Of a stretch of 27,414 bases of DNA, positions 21,501-26,748 are shown piece by piece. Location: assembly GCA_019648995.1 (NCBI GenBank), contig BLXT01007365.1, positions 1,133,463 through 1,160,876 of the forward strand, in the 5' to 3' direction. Position numbers and translations under genes: made by a program. The stretch is from Plakobranchus ocellatus (taxonomy: Eukaryota > Mollusca > Gastropoda > Plakobranchidae). Below the pieces are notes generated by a model. The model did not search any database. It saw nothing but the letters and a program-made list of their open reading frames with translations, and was not told the DNA's origin. The first letter of the stretch is position 1. The number at the start of each line of letters is the position of its first letter.

Positions 21501-22732
21501 TTAAAGTTCTAGATACTGATACCACAATTCATTTATCCTGCCTAACTATTCCCTGAATATCAGCTATTGACAATGTCTCTATCAAAATTGGCTTAAATTT
21601 TTTTTTTTTTTTGTAAGATAATTGAATATTCAATGCAAACGCTGAAAACAAAAGTTTCACAAACTGAATTTCCCATATATCAAAAGTGGTTGAACAATTA
21701 ATAGGATATTTTTCATCTTTGGCTTTAAAAACTTAAGTGTATGATACAAAGTGAAGCGGATCTGATTCTCCAATTTCAAAACCTGTTCAGTCATGGATGG
21801 CATAGAAAATTTTGTCCCTTTATTGTCTTTTCACATCTTCATTATTGACTTAACATCAAGTAATGTTCATGGCTAGGAGAAATGAGAAATGCACATCTCT
21901 CTCTGTCAAGACTACGCTGAAGGGTTTACAGGAAATAGATACCTCTGGAAAGATCGAAAGAAAGACATAAGAAAAAAAAATACCCATTTTAACAGCATTC
22001 CATTTAACACTTGATTGAAGTAGAGCCAAAAAAGAGCTAAGTATATTCTAAGTCTCATTTTTTTAGGTTTAGTCCAATCTGCCAGATTAAAAATGTTGAG
22101 CTTTCTACTATCTTTGTTGAATATTAAAAACTGACATGGTTATTTGTAATCTATTACAGATGGACTTGCCAGAGCTGGAGAACCCAATGTCAGAAAGGAT
22201 TCGCAGTTTTGTAAATTACCTTATGGATTCCCGACCAAACGGTGTTACGTTCCTCGTGATAAGGTTAGTGATACCCACATGTGGGTTTTCTATCTCTTGT
22301 GTATTGTTCAAGAGCACTGTATTATAAGCTTGAAATTTATAAATTACATGTGCATTTTTTCATAAAAACTTATGTATGAAAAATCTGAAAAACTTTTGTC
22401 GCTATCTCATTAACCATAATTTTGTGTGCATGTGTGACAAGCATCTTCAAAATTAGACTCCACTTGTGAGTTATACTGTTGCTTTTGCCATCAGATGATG
22501 GTGGTATGATCCTTTTTTAATTTATATGTAACAAATCTTTTAGAACATCAAATTTACATGTGATTCTTGAGATGATTTAAATTTTATGTTTGCGTCATTT
22601 CTTTTTTTGTTCTCCAGAGATGACAGCAAGCACAGGCATCTATTTTTTCAGCATATGCTCGAGGACCGCACAGAAAACAGCATGTCTTATTATGAGTTTC
22701 TCCAGTTTCTGCAAGGAAAAGCCAAAGGTTAA
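462..22732 (+). CDS. SEC24A/B: SEC24 A/B-class COPII coat cargo adaptor, 21 exons, 5' partial
   Basis: SEC24 pairs with SEC23 on SAR1-GTP at ER exit sites and captures cargo into COPII vesicles; this role comes from the family. Exons join as 462-566, 1765-1854, 2618-3804, 5581-5721, 6067-6182, 7046-7148, 11841-11967, 12454-12563, 13723-13789, 14344-14508, 14821-14978, 16213-16311, 16798-16921, 17214-17372, 18161-18334, 18657-18767, 19231-19412, 20238-20375, 21048-21245, 22160-22263 and 22618-22732. All introns are GT-AG and all phases agree. Residues 1 to about 510 are a Pro/Ser/Gln-rich arm. C594, C597, C615 and C618 form the zinc finger. The trunk is about 660-905, the beta-sandwich about 905-1000, the helical domain about 1000-1105 and the gelsolin-like domain about 1125-1230. 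Motifs such as [48 protein letters not shown] and [11 protein letters not shown] are diagnostic of the family. The A/B class is favoured over C/D by the trunk wording. The fragment is already about as long as human SEC24B, so the full protein is probably larger. The N terminus lies outside the window. Confidence 0.96.
684..751 (+). repeat. Polypyrimidine (CT/CCT)n tract
   Basis: Sixty-eight consecutive C or T bases built of CT, CCT and C-run motifs, with near-pure pyrimidine flanks from about 673 to 763. A simple repeat in intron 1. Short open frames reading through it (Pro/Ser/Leu-rich) are artefacts of the repeat. Confidence 0.9.
1414..1619 (+). repeat. 104-bp tandem duplication in intron 1
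   Basis: Copy 1 is 1414-1517 and copy 2 is 1518-1619. Both begin AAGGTACCTA, share ATAAATTGGAATGAGAGAAA, pass through a poly-T plus ACAG, and end TGCTATTGTTTACATTGAAC. They differ by a few substitutions and T-run length, so the duplication looks fairly recent. Each copy carries an acceptor-like T(n)ACAG (AG at 1470-1471 and 1571-1572). Confidence 0.93.
1765..1854 (+). CDS. SEC24A/B: SEC24 exon 2 (N-terminal arm)
   Basis: Codes for residues 36-65, read from [18 protein letters not shown] to FTPGH; Ser/Pro-rich and disordered. It is 90 bases in phases 1-1, so skipping it would keep the frame. The acceptor is TTATTTCAG; the donor ATG/GTAGTT is weak. The frame is fixed by joining phase 1 of exon 1 to phase 1 of exon 3. 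Confidence 0.78.
1855..2617 (+). other. Intron 2
   Basis: 763 bases with no gene content. It is notable for clustered TAGATCTA-type palindromes at 2091-2098, 2122-2129 and 2156-2165. The acceptor is CTTTCCTCAG. Confidence 0.75.
2618..3804 (+). CDS. SEC24A/B: SEC24 exon 3, large Pro/Ser-rich exon
   Basis: 1187 bases coding residues 66-461, almost one third of the visible protein. The composition is dominated by Pro, Ser, Gly, Thr and Gln, with PPPP clusters, and no globular domain is apparent. Such N-terminal arms are typical of SEC24A/B and are thought to help interactions at ER exit sites; that role is inferred here. Residues 222-329 are six 18-residue tandem repeats of the [16 protein letters not shown] type. 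Later parts alternate YPPPP and FPPPP blocks with Gly/Ser/Asn. The donor is ATG/GTAAGA and the exon leaves in phase 0. A single uninterrupted 395-codon frame with a strong coding bias supports it. Confidence 0.95.
3085..3408 (+). repeat. 54-bp coding minisatellite, six units
   Basis: Units start at 3085, 3139, 3193, 3247, 3301 and 3355, each 54 bases (18 codons) with no indels. The consensus is [18 protein letters not shown]. Units 3 to 5 are nearly identical in DNA, differing mainly in the last few codons. The outer units are more diverged and unit 6 loses the MMRPP core. A degenerate seventh start (GFHPASS) follows at 3409. Confidence 0.97.
3805..5580 (+). other. Intron 3
   Basis: 1776 bases of AT-rich sequence with A and T homopolymers and a short GT run near 4615-4626. 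The small open frames on both strands have no recognisable domain or codon bias. The acceptor is TTCTTTACAG at 5571-5580. I see nothing else in it. Confidence 0.75.
5581..5721 (+). CDS. SEC24A/B: SEC24 exon 4 (end of N-terminal arm)
   Basis: Codes residues 462-508: [19 protein letters not shown] followed by a Gln/Met/Asn-rich stretch ending NMGQMGIQ. It is 141 bases in phases 0-0, a cassette that could be skipped without a frameshift. The acceptor is strong; the donor is CAG/GTAAAG. The composition continues the disordered arm just before the conserved core. Confidence 0.88.
5722..6066 (+). other. Intron 4
   Basis: 345 bases, T-rich, with no element seen. The acceptor is TCACACACAG. Confidence 0.75.
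6067..6182 (+). CDS. SEC24A/B: SEC24 exon 5 (start of conserved core)
   Basis: Codes residues 509-546. The [12 protein letters not shown] and KKVNCSP segments match the conserved entry into the SEC24 core (family pattern: NLL-ER then N-C-x-PE). The donor GA/GTAAGT is close to consensus and splits an aspartate codon completed by exon 6, giving NCSPDIFRCTL. Confidence 0.93.
6183..7045 (+). other. Intron 5
   Basis: 863 bases. It contains the 55-bp triplication at 6277-6440 and TAGATCT-type palindromes at 6552-6561 and 6585-6594. There is no coding content. The acceptor is TTTCCACAG. Confidence 0.75.
6277..6440 (+). repeat. Three tandem copies of a ~55-bp unit
   Basis: Each copy contains CTTACAATTTGA, then a C/A change region, TTTCTTGA and AGTAAGAGG-AAAT. 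Copies begin near 6277, 6332 and 6387. Copies 1 and 3 share the lead-in GTTAAGCTTACAATTTGA, while copy 2 has a diverged lead-in. No open frame, so a simple intronic minisatellite. Confidence 0.9.
7046..7148 (+). CDS. SEC24A/B: SEC24 exon 6
   Basis: Codes residues 548-581, finishing the split Asp 547. The segments [28 protein letters not shown] and KDL are among the best conserved SEC24 signatures, just ahead of the zinc finger. The donor TCA/GTAAGT is strong and the exon leaves in phase 0. Confidence 0.96.
8731..10698. mobile_element. Candidate non-autonomous DNA transposon with 13-bp terminal inverted repeats
   Basis: AGACCTGCCAACC at 8731-8743 is the exact reverse complement of GGTTGGCAGGTCT at 10686-10698. 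Inside are about 1.94 kb of AT-rich sequence with no transposase that I recognise. The ends do not match further inward, and I see no clear target-site duplication (flanks ATATATGC and TTGTTTTA). It may be an old non-autonomous element, or two independent ends of the same family in opposite orientation. The superfamily is not assignable by eye. Confidence 0.5.
11104..11324 (+). repeat. Direct repeat copy A ending at the assembly gap
   Basis: Begins TAAAACCTGAAATTTAGAGG and ends CTAACTGTA, the last base before the Ns. It matches 11556-11788 with a few substitutions and a different poly-T length (here an uninterrupted T run at about 11164-11182). Confidence 0.95.
11325..11555. other. Assembly gap, 231 Ns
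   Basis: A run of N with no sequence information. It sits exactly between two near-identical direct repeats, which suggests that two overlapping contig ends were not merged. Confidence 0.99.
11556..11788 (+). repeat. Direct repeat copy B starting at the assembly gap
   Basis: Starts at the first base after the gap with the same TAAAACCTGAAATTTAGAGG and ends TTAACTGTA. It differs from copy A by a T tract interrupted by G residues, by small indels and by several substitutions, as two alleles of one locus would. Confidence 0.95.
11841..11967 (+). CDS. SEC24A/B: SEC24 exon 7, Cys4 zinc finger
   Basis: Codes residues 582-623. CRSC and CNLC give four cysteines, C594, C597, C615 and C618, spaced CX2C-X17-CX2C as in the Sec23/Sec24 zinc finger. 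The segment [12 protein letters not shown] with [13 protein letters not shown] is near invariant in the family. All four ligands are present. The donor is GATT/GTAAGT; Leu 624 is split with exon 8. Confidence 0.98.
11968..12453 (+). other. Intron 7
   Basis: 486 bases. T-rich with several homopolymers; nothing else seen. The acceptor is CTTTTCTATAG. Confidence 0.75.
12454..12563 (+). CDS. SEC24A/B: SEC24 exon 8, zinc finger to trunk linker
   Basis: Codes residues 625-660. [20 protein letters not shown] followed by [16 protein letters not shown] is a standard SEC24 linker leading into the trunk. The donor is ATG/GTAAGG and the exon leaves in phase 0. Confidence 0.97.
12564..13722 (+). other. 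Intron 8
   Basis: 1159 bases. It has a (CTA)n microsatellite at about 13221-13237 and a CAGTGCTGCCAACC sequence at 13189-13202 that resembles the inverted-repeat end in intron 6. Short open frames are not convincing. The acceptor is CCGTTTTCACAG. Confidence 0.75.
13723..13789 (+). CDS. SEC24A/B: SEC24 exon 9, trunk start
   Basis: Codes residues 661-682, [16 protein letters not shown] then FNAVET. RPPQP-VYL-DVS marks the first strand of the von Willebrand A-like trunk that contacts SEC23. A small exon of 67 bases; the donor ACAG/GTGAGT is strong. Confidence 0.96.
13790..14343 (+). other. Intron 9
   Basis: 554 bases; T-rich with a long T run at about 14036-14053. Nothing else seen. The acceptor is CTTCTGTCAG. 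Confidence 0.75.
14344..14508 (+). CDS. SEC24A/B: SEC24 exon 10, trunk
   Basis: Codes residues 684-737. It contains [32 protein letters not shown] and IVPDLE, matching the trunk helices and strands of SEC24A/B. 165 bases in phases 1-1. The donor GAAG/GTTTGT is poor, but the frame joins perfectly to exon 11 ([14 protein letters not shown]). Confidence 0.96.
14509..14820 (+). other. Intron 10
   Basis: 312 bases; C-rich patches near 14668-14681 and 14797-14820 form part of a strong polypyrimidine tract before the acceptor CTCTTGCAG. Confidence 0.75.
14821..14978 (+). CDS. SEC24A/B: SEC24 exon 11, trunk
   Basis: Codes residues 739-790, with [20 protein letters not shown] and [17 protein letters not shown], the conserved SEC24 trunk helix ahead of SPTGGR. 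The donor is ATG/GTATGT, phase 0. Confidence 0.97.
14979..16212 (+). other. Intron 11
   Basis: 1234 bases of AT-rich sequence with many A and T homopolymers and one TAGATCTA at 15482-15489. The open frame at 15610-15819 shows no family resemblance. The acceptor is AATATTACAG. Confidence 0.75.
16213..16311 (+). CDS. SEC24A/B: SEC24 exon 12, trunk
   Basis: Codes residues 791-823, [20 protein letters not shown] followed by ALENREI. This is the conserved SPTGG-R strand and the turn to the variable loop. The donor AAAA/GTAAAA is weak. It is chosen because phase 0 joins exon 13 to give the expected loop before [12 protein letters not shown]. Confidence 0.93.
16312..16797 (+). other. Intron 12
   Basis: 486 bases. 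The reading frame of exon 12 stays open into the intron until TAA at 16417-16419, adding about 35 residues if retained. Otherwise AT-rich. The acceptor is GTATCTAG. Confidence 0.72.
16798..16921 (+). CDS. SEC24A/B: SEC24 exon 13, trunk
   Basis: Codes residues 824-864: [20 protein letters not shown] then [31 protein letters not shown] and VDLF are canonical SEC24 trunk motifs. The donor CTGT/GTAAGT is strong. The short 292-base intron 13 that follows (16922-17213) holds a possible SINE remnant. Confidence 0.97.
17087..17155 (+). mobile_element. Possible degenerate SINE 3' fragment in intron 13
   Basis: CTGATGGCGGCCCGTGAG and then CTGAGATCACTGCTTA (17127-17142) resemble, in the same order, CTGATGGAGGGCCTGAAAG and CTGAGATCACC in the body of the intact SINE in intron 17. 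No tRNA-like head is present. The order of motifs is suggestive, but the match is short. Confidence 0.35.
17214..17372 (+). CDS. SEC24A/B: SEC24 exon 14, end of trunk and start of beta-sandwich
   Basis: Codes residues 866-917: [17 protein letters not shown], then a variable segment, then [20 protein letters not shown]. Both blocks are near invariant in SEC24A/B. 159 bases in phases 1-1; the donor is CGAG/GTAAAT. Confidence 0.98.
17373..18160 (+). other. Intron 14
   Basis: 788 bases; AT-rich, with a T run followed by GCAG at 17691-17709 that mimics an acceptor. Nothing else seen. The true acceptor is TTTCCCCTAG. Confidence 0.75.
18161..18334 (+). CDS. SEC24A/B: SEC24 exon 15, beta-sandwich
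   Basis: Codes residues 919-975. [20 protein letters not shown] and PNINPDAGF and [13 protein letters not shown] are the strongest SEC24 signature in the window. 174 bases in phases 1-1; the donor is AAAG/GTAAAG. Confidence 0.98.
18335..18656 (+). other. Intron 15
   Basis: 322 bases, T-rich, with a long CT/T tract before the acceptor TTTGTTCAG; nothing else seen. Confidence 0.75.
18657..18767 (+). CDS. SEC24A/B: SEC24 exon 16, beta-sandwich to helical domain
   Basis: Codes residues 977-1012, [20 protein letters not shown] followed by [25 protein letters not shown] closes the beta-sandwich and AD-QAI-LLAKMA begins the helical domain. 111 bases in phases 1-1; the donor is ATGG/GTGAGT. Confidence 0.97.
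18768..19230 (+). other. Intron 16
   Basis: 463 bases with nothing beyond AT-rich sequence. The acceptor is ATGCCTATAG. Confidence 0.75.
19231..19412 (+). CDS. SEC24A/B: SEC24 exon 17, helical domain
   Basis: Codes residues 1014-1073. [20 protein letters not shown] and [19 protein letters not shown] match the SEC24 helical domain (family pattern DARDA, then P-SLRL-P). The donor is AGT/GTAAGT, phase 0. Confidence 0.97.
19943..19954 (+). repeat. SINE target-site duplication, left
   Basis: TATGTTTTCTTT lies directly before the SINE and is identical to 20111-20122. Confidence 0.9.
19955..20110 (+). mobile_element. tRNA-derived SINE, full length (~156 bp)
   Basis: The head has an A-box, TGGCACAGTGG, and a B-box, GGTTCGAGCCC, about 45 bases apart, as in RNA polymerase III promoters of tRNA genes. 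GGCGTCGGTGG at the start pairs with CCACCGGCGCC (11 bp with one G-U), longer than a normal acceptor stem. The CCTG-CAGG hairpin where the anticodon arm would be lacks the usual T before the anticodon, so it is a tRNA-like head and not a working tRNA. An unrelated body of about 70 bases follows, ending in an A-rich ACAAAAACCAAACC tail. A perfect 12-bp duplication flanks it, showing target-primed insertion. GC content is far above its surroundings. The insertion is in the sense orientation of SEC24. Confidence 0.9.
20111..20122 (+). repeat. SINE target-site duplication, right
   Basis: TATGTTTTCTTT follows the A-rich SINE tail and exactly repeats 19943-19954. Confidence 0.9.
20238..20375 (+). 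CDS. SEC24A/B: SEC24 exon 18, helical domain
   Basis: Codes residues 1074-1119. [16 protein letters not shown] and [15 protein letters not shown] match the family pattern LD-R-FAM-Q-K--PL---YP-LY----LS-E. 138 bases in phases 0-0; the donor is GAG/GTAAAA. Confidence 0.96.
20376..21047 (+). other. Intron 18
   Basis: 672 bases, with a compound (CA)n and (CTAT)n microsatellite at 20765-20837 and A/T runs near 21003-21025. The acceptor is TTTCCATCCAG. Confidence 0.75.
20765..20837 (+). repeat. Compound microsatellite (AC)n-(CTAT)n
   Basis: A short AC run (20765-20776) is followed by interrupted CTAT units up to about 20837. Open frames through it are artefacts. Confidence 0.9.
21048..21245 (+). 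CDS. SEC24A/B: SEC24 exon 19, gelsolin-like domain
   Basis: Codes residues 1120-1185. [20 protein letters not shown] and [20 protein letters not shown] match the gelsolin-like repeat near the SEC24 C terminus. FQSIPDGM precedes the DLPEL motif in the next exon. 198 bases in phases 0-0. Confidence 0.96.
21246..22159 (+). other. Intron 19
   Basis: 914 bases of AT-rich sequence, with GTTT repeats near 21301-21317 and T runs. I see no gene or clear mobile element. The acceptor is TCTATTACAG. Confidence 0.75.
22160..22263 (+). CDS. SEC24A/B: SEC24 exon 20, gelsolin-like domain end
   Basis: Codes residues 1186-1219: DLPELENP, then [24 protein letters not shown] is a family hallmark. The donor ATAAG/GTTAGT splits Arg 1220 with exon 21. 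Confidence 0.95.
22264..22617 (+). other. Intron 20
   Basis: 354 bases with nothing recognisable. The acceptor is TTGTTCTCCAG. Confidence 0.75.
22618..22732 (+). CDS. SEC24A/B: SEC24 exon 21, C terminus and stop
   Basis: Codes residues 1220-1257 and the TAA at 22730-22732. [20 protein letters not shown] matches the family C terminus (FLQHM-EDRTES--SYYEFL), and the protein ends a few residues later, where SEC24A/B proteins usually end. A GGTTAA at the stop could act as a donor, but nothing SEC24-like follows, so a normal stop is preferred. Confidence 0.95.
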
Positions 22733-22878
22733 TTATTCAATTACAGATTTTTTTTTTTCGAATCATTTTCAAATGGCAGTGAGATTTTCTCTGTGGAATC
22801 ATGATGAATGAATATATGTCAAACATGGCTGTTTGTGTCAAATGAATTGATTGTAGATTTGTCAATGTTCTATTTATT

Positions 22879-22884
22879 AATAAA
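22879..22884 (+). promoter_or_regulatory. AATAAA, proximal candidate poly(A) signal
   Basis: The first AATAAA after the stop, about 147 bases downstream, would give a short 3' UTR. T-rich sequence follows at about 22900-22910. Confidence 0.45.
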
Positions 22885-23738
22885 GAATGGAAACAAATTT
22901 TTATTATTTACTGTTAACATATGACAACCACGTCCTGCCCCCTTTTCCGAGGTATTTTTTTCTGTGATCAGTTGGCCTCTCATTTGGCATTTTAAACTCA
23001 TCTAAACATATAGGTTCTTTCTAAACTATGGAGAAAGGCCTAATTTGTCAAATGGGTAATTCATTCAATGAAAATTGTAGAGCCAACGTACTCTTGGTTA
23101 TTTGTCTTTTGATTTTGTTTTTTGAGAATTTATTTAATTTTATTAAATTATCATGATTTTTCCTTTGTGAATTATTTGTTGACAAAAGTTTACATCTGTT
23201 TCTCTTTTGTTTGTGGTGTTCAGCTCAGGATAGGTTGCTGAGCTTGAATTTAAAAAAAAAACAACCATGGTGCTGATATCATTGTTGATAGGAATCATGA
23301 TTGATCAAAGTTTACGCTTCAAGTTTTGCAGGTTCCTCATGCTTTAGTCTTTCTTTCTGTTTCTTGTTTCTGATTATTCAAACTACCTGATTACTGAAAC
23401 AAAATTTTATGTTCCCTTTCTGTTCAAACTAATCAAAGCAGATTCCATTGTGTCTATGACTTGGGGAATATTTCTTGCAAATTGTGCAAATGTATTGCCA
23501 ATAGGAAGTTTGTTAGACCAATTAAAAAAAAAAAAAAGTTTTGTCAAGCAAAAAAAAAACTTTTTTGTATTAATGTAGAAATTGAGTTTTGGGCAAATCT
23601 GGATCTTTGTGATTACAAATCTTGAGGAAAAAGACTATTTGTCATGAAAGTCCTCATGAATACATATGAGGAAATGTGCCTTTTTAAGGTTTGTTAGTTG
23701 TTTATTCCTGTATTATTTGTGATGAACGTTTATGGTGT

Positions 23739-23798
23739 AGCTGAGATCACTGCTTAATGGTGGACTGAGTATACCAATAATCAATCAAGTAATCAATT
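23739..23798 (+). mobile_element. Probable SINE 3' remnant downstream of SEC24
   Basis: CTGAGATCACTGCTTAATGG then TGGACTGAGTATA parallels CTGAGATCACC then TGTGGACTGGCTATATA of the intron 17 SINE, followed by an ATCA-rich tail. Its first 16 bases are identical to 17127-17142. The tRNA-like head is missing, as in 5'-truncated copies. Confidence 0.5.
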
Positions 23799-24195
23799 TG
23801 TGGTGTAGTTAACTTTGAATGAACAACCAATTTTTATTTATTGCATAAAGGTTGTGGGCATTTACACTTCCCCTTTTTTCTTTAGTTACAAGTTTGTTGT
23901 TTTTTTTTTTGCAATTTTTTTTTTGTTGGTGGACGGGAATTCACTGTCCTCATCTTATATTGACAGATGCGGAAAGGCATTAATGTCACCTGCAAGTTCC
24001 ATGCTAGGCCTGTATGTTCAGTCTGGCTGGCTGGTAATTTTAAAAAGTTGATATATACATTGAAGATAAAAAGCAATTGAATGCACTCATAAATACTATG
24101 ATTTGAATGTGCAATTATGTTATCTACTGTATATTTTCTTGTCATCATAGTTTGCGAACATGCATGTATTGTTTATTTTTTTTTTCTTTTTCAAG

Positions 24196-24212
24196 ATTAT
24201 TATTATTATTAT
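24196..24212 (+). repeat. (ATT)n microsatellite
   Basis: About five to six ATT units in the downstream region. Confidence 0.8.
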
Positions 24213-24411
24213 CACCACTATGACTCTATTAGACTCATCATTGAGAAACATTGCATTGTACTGGCTAAATAGATATTATCTATTTTGACATGAAATGAGT
24301 ATGAGTTTTAAACATTTTTTTTTGCTTCTCCCTCTGCATGTGTAAATTTTGAAATATCAAAACAGGAAGGATGTACAATACAATGGTTATTTATTTGTGA
24401 AGAAGCAAAAA

Positions 24412-24435
24412 TGTATATGTGTGTGTGTGTGTGTG
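24412..24435 (+). repeat. (TG)n microsatellite
   Basis: TGTATA followed by an uninterrupted GT run. Confidence 0.9.
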
Positions 24436-24765
24436 AATGAATAGTCATCATTATTGAACTGACATTGACGAGTCAAACACGGCTATGTATGCTACCATCA
24501 TGAGCTTTTGTCAACCTAAAGGATTCTGCTTTTGTAGATAGGGCTGTCTTTCATCATTTCATTTGTTGTTTACAATAGCTTTACATAACCAACACATTTT
24601 AATTGAGTAGTAATGCATTTTGTGTTTATCCTGTGCCGCTTTGCAAGTTAGAAACAGCAATGCTGAAGGAAGCATTCTAAGTGTATGTCTTGCCGCATTT
24701 ATTCATTAATAATGGAAAACCATGACTTTATCTCCTTTCCTCTGTATTTTATCATGACTGTTGCC

Positions 24766-24771
24766 AATAAA
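24766..24771 (+). promoter_or_regulatory. AATAAA, candidate distal poly(A) signal
   Basis: The hexamer lies in GCCAATAAATTTG, 2.03 kb after the stop. It may be chance in AT-rich DNA. Confidence 0.25.
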
Positions 24772-25498
24772 TTTGATGCTGTAATTATTTTAAATCAAAG
24801 TGATGTTGATCGGATTTGGTTCCATGTACTTAATGTGTGCCATGCACAGTGTGCTCACATTTGTCAGCAAATATGTGGTCCGTTTCAGTTGTTGGTATAA
24901 ATGCAAGAACAAAGAGAGTAAAAAAAAATTGCACCAGATATGACTCCGTCTGAAAGTGAAAATGTTGTGAATGTTTTAAAATATGTGTGTATTATTTGTC
25001 TGTACGCATGTTTACTTATTAATCACTTAAAAGTGGTCTGAAATTTTATACCTTTTCCAAAAAAAAAAAAACAAGAGGATGTTCATGATAATTTACAGGA
25101 ATCACTACAAATATAATAGGCTAGCTTGTTGGCAACAAAAAATCCCATTACTCAAAACATTTTTGACTAAAAATGCCTCTGCCTGAGCTGTTTTTGTGTG
25201 ATTTATCCAAGTCAGTCTCTCATCAAACTTTCTTGTCCTGTTTAATTTGATCCGGCCTGTTTTGGTTTTTGGAATGTTTTCTTTACGTCTTCTTTATAAC
25301 CTAAGTTTGTGTCAGGTCTTAAGGTCATCTCATTTTCCTTGTAAATCTACTGGACAAAATTGATCCTAAAAATTTTGTTCACATGTATTTTTCTTCGAAG
25401 GGCTTTTAAAATACAAATGGCTTTTGGACAGGAAAGTATTAAATATTGATGTTCTCATTAGTTTTTTTGTTTTTGTTTTTTTTTTCTTTTTATTCTAA

Positions 25499-25504
25499 AA
25501 TAAA
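25499..25504 (+). promoter_or_regulatory. AATAAA, candidate distal poly(A) signal
   Basis: The hexamer is in CTAAAATAAATGAG, after a long T run. Chance occurrence is possible. Confidence 0.2.
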
Positions 25505-25862
25505 TGAGAAAAGGGTGTGAGATTTCGGGATTTTCTTCAAACAAAAAGAGAAGTTTTGACATGTTGGAAAGAAAGGTATGGTTAACATATTCCTCAGTAT
25601 TACGTAAAGAGATTCTCTCGAATTGGAGTGTGCCAGTGCTTGTTTTGTTTTGGTTAATGCTCTCTGGGATGGGTCAAATCCACTTTCCATGGTTAATATC
25701 TCTGAAAAAATGGTTTGCATTGTGTGATTGTCACTGCACGATATACATTACCTGTTTGATGGCTTGGAAGCCTGGGGAAAGGTTTTGCAGTTGCATTGTT
25801 TGAATCCTTCATCACTCAATTTTTAAACGCTATGACGTTTCTTTTTTAAACTGAAATGGTGG

Positions 25863-25868
25863 AATAAA
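25863..25868 (+). promoter_or_regulatory. AATAAA, candidate distal poly(A) signal
   Basis: The hexamer is in GGTGGAATAAAAAATT. A TTGTTGG sequence about 40 bases later could be a downstream GU-rich element. Confidence 0.25.
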
Positions 25869-26661
25869 AAATTTGCGCAGCCAAATATACACTTTGGAAA
25901 AGATTTGTTGGCTTATTTATAGCAAAAATTTTCTGACATAATGTATTTTCGTATTACAATATTCCTTAGATATCTTTTTTATTGATATAATTGTTGTCCA
26001 CACGAATCAGAGTCACAAATTATTTCATAACAGTCGACCGCAGTTGCTTGCATGCTGTATCGGACAGCCAGAAGGGTCACATTTTGTGTTATCTACTAAG
26101 GAGTTGGAGTATTCTCAGTTGCACACACAAATTAACCATTTTTATTAAGTTTTAACAGTGAAGTGTGCAGTTCTCAAAAATACAATCGGGATAAGTTTGT
26201 TGGTGCTATCTACAGTGAACGAGAGATGAAGAATGAAGTTTTATGCCATTTTGAAATGTCTCATTTTAATAGCTTTAATTAAATCAGATTAATACATATA
26301 TACATGTATGTGGTTTTCCTTTTGTTTTTTTGTTTTTTTTGTTTTTTTTTTGGGTGGGTGCTGTTCTTATACCATAAATCAGAAGAAGAAAAAAAAACTT
26401 TGAATCTACCATATTTATGTGTGTTTATATGGTTTTGTTGTAGCTCAATGTAAAAAGAATGTCCATTAATGTAATATTTAGTTTTTACTGAAAGAGTTAG
26501 TCCTTTTGTTTTCTTTTTAAAACCATAATCAGCAAGAATTGGGGCAAGGAAAACTTTCACCTAATGTAAAATTTGCACTTGTTTTATCATTTTATCTTTT
26601 TGTTCTTCAACCAGTTTATGTTGCCCTTTATGTTGCCTGTTTCTGATTTGTTTCCAAGAGA

Positions 26662-26748
26662 GACTGTATTATTTATATTAGTTAGTAATAGATTGTATTA
26701 TTTATATTAGTTTGTAATAGATTGCATTATTTGTTTTAGTTAGTAATT
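26662..26748 (+). repeat. Three tandem copies of a 29-bp unit
   Basis: Copies at 26662-26690, 26691-26719 and 26720-26748, consensus GATTGTATTATTTATATTAG plus TTAGTAATA. The first two are nearly identical; the third is more diverged. Non-coding. Confidence 0.93.

Noticed and set aside
25490-25803. Small genes on both strands (76 and 99 codons) downstream
   Set aside because: The frames overlap each other in opposite strands, have no family resemblance and lie in AT-rich DNA; likely chance.
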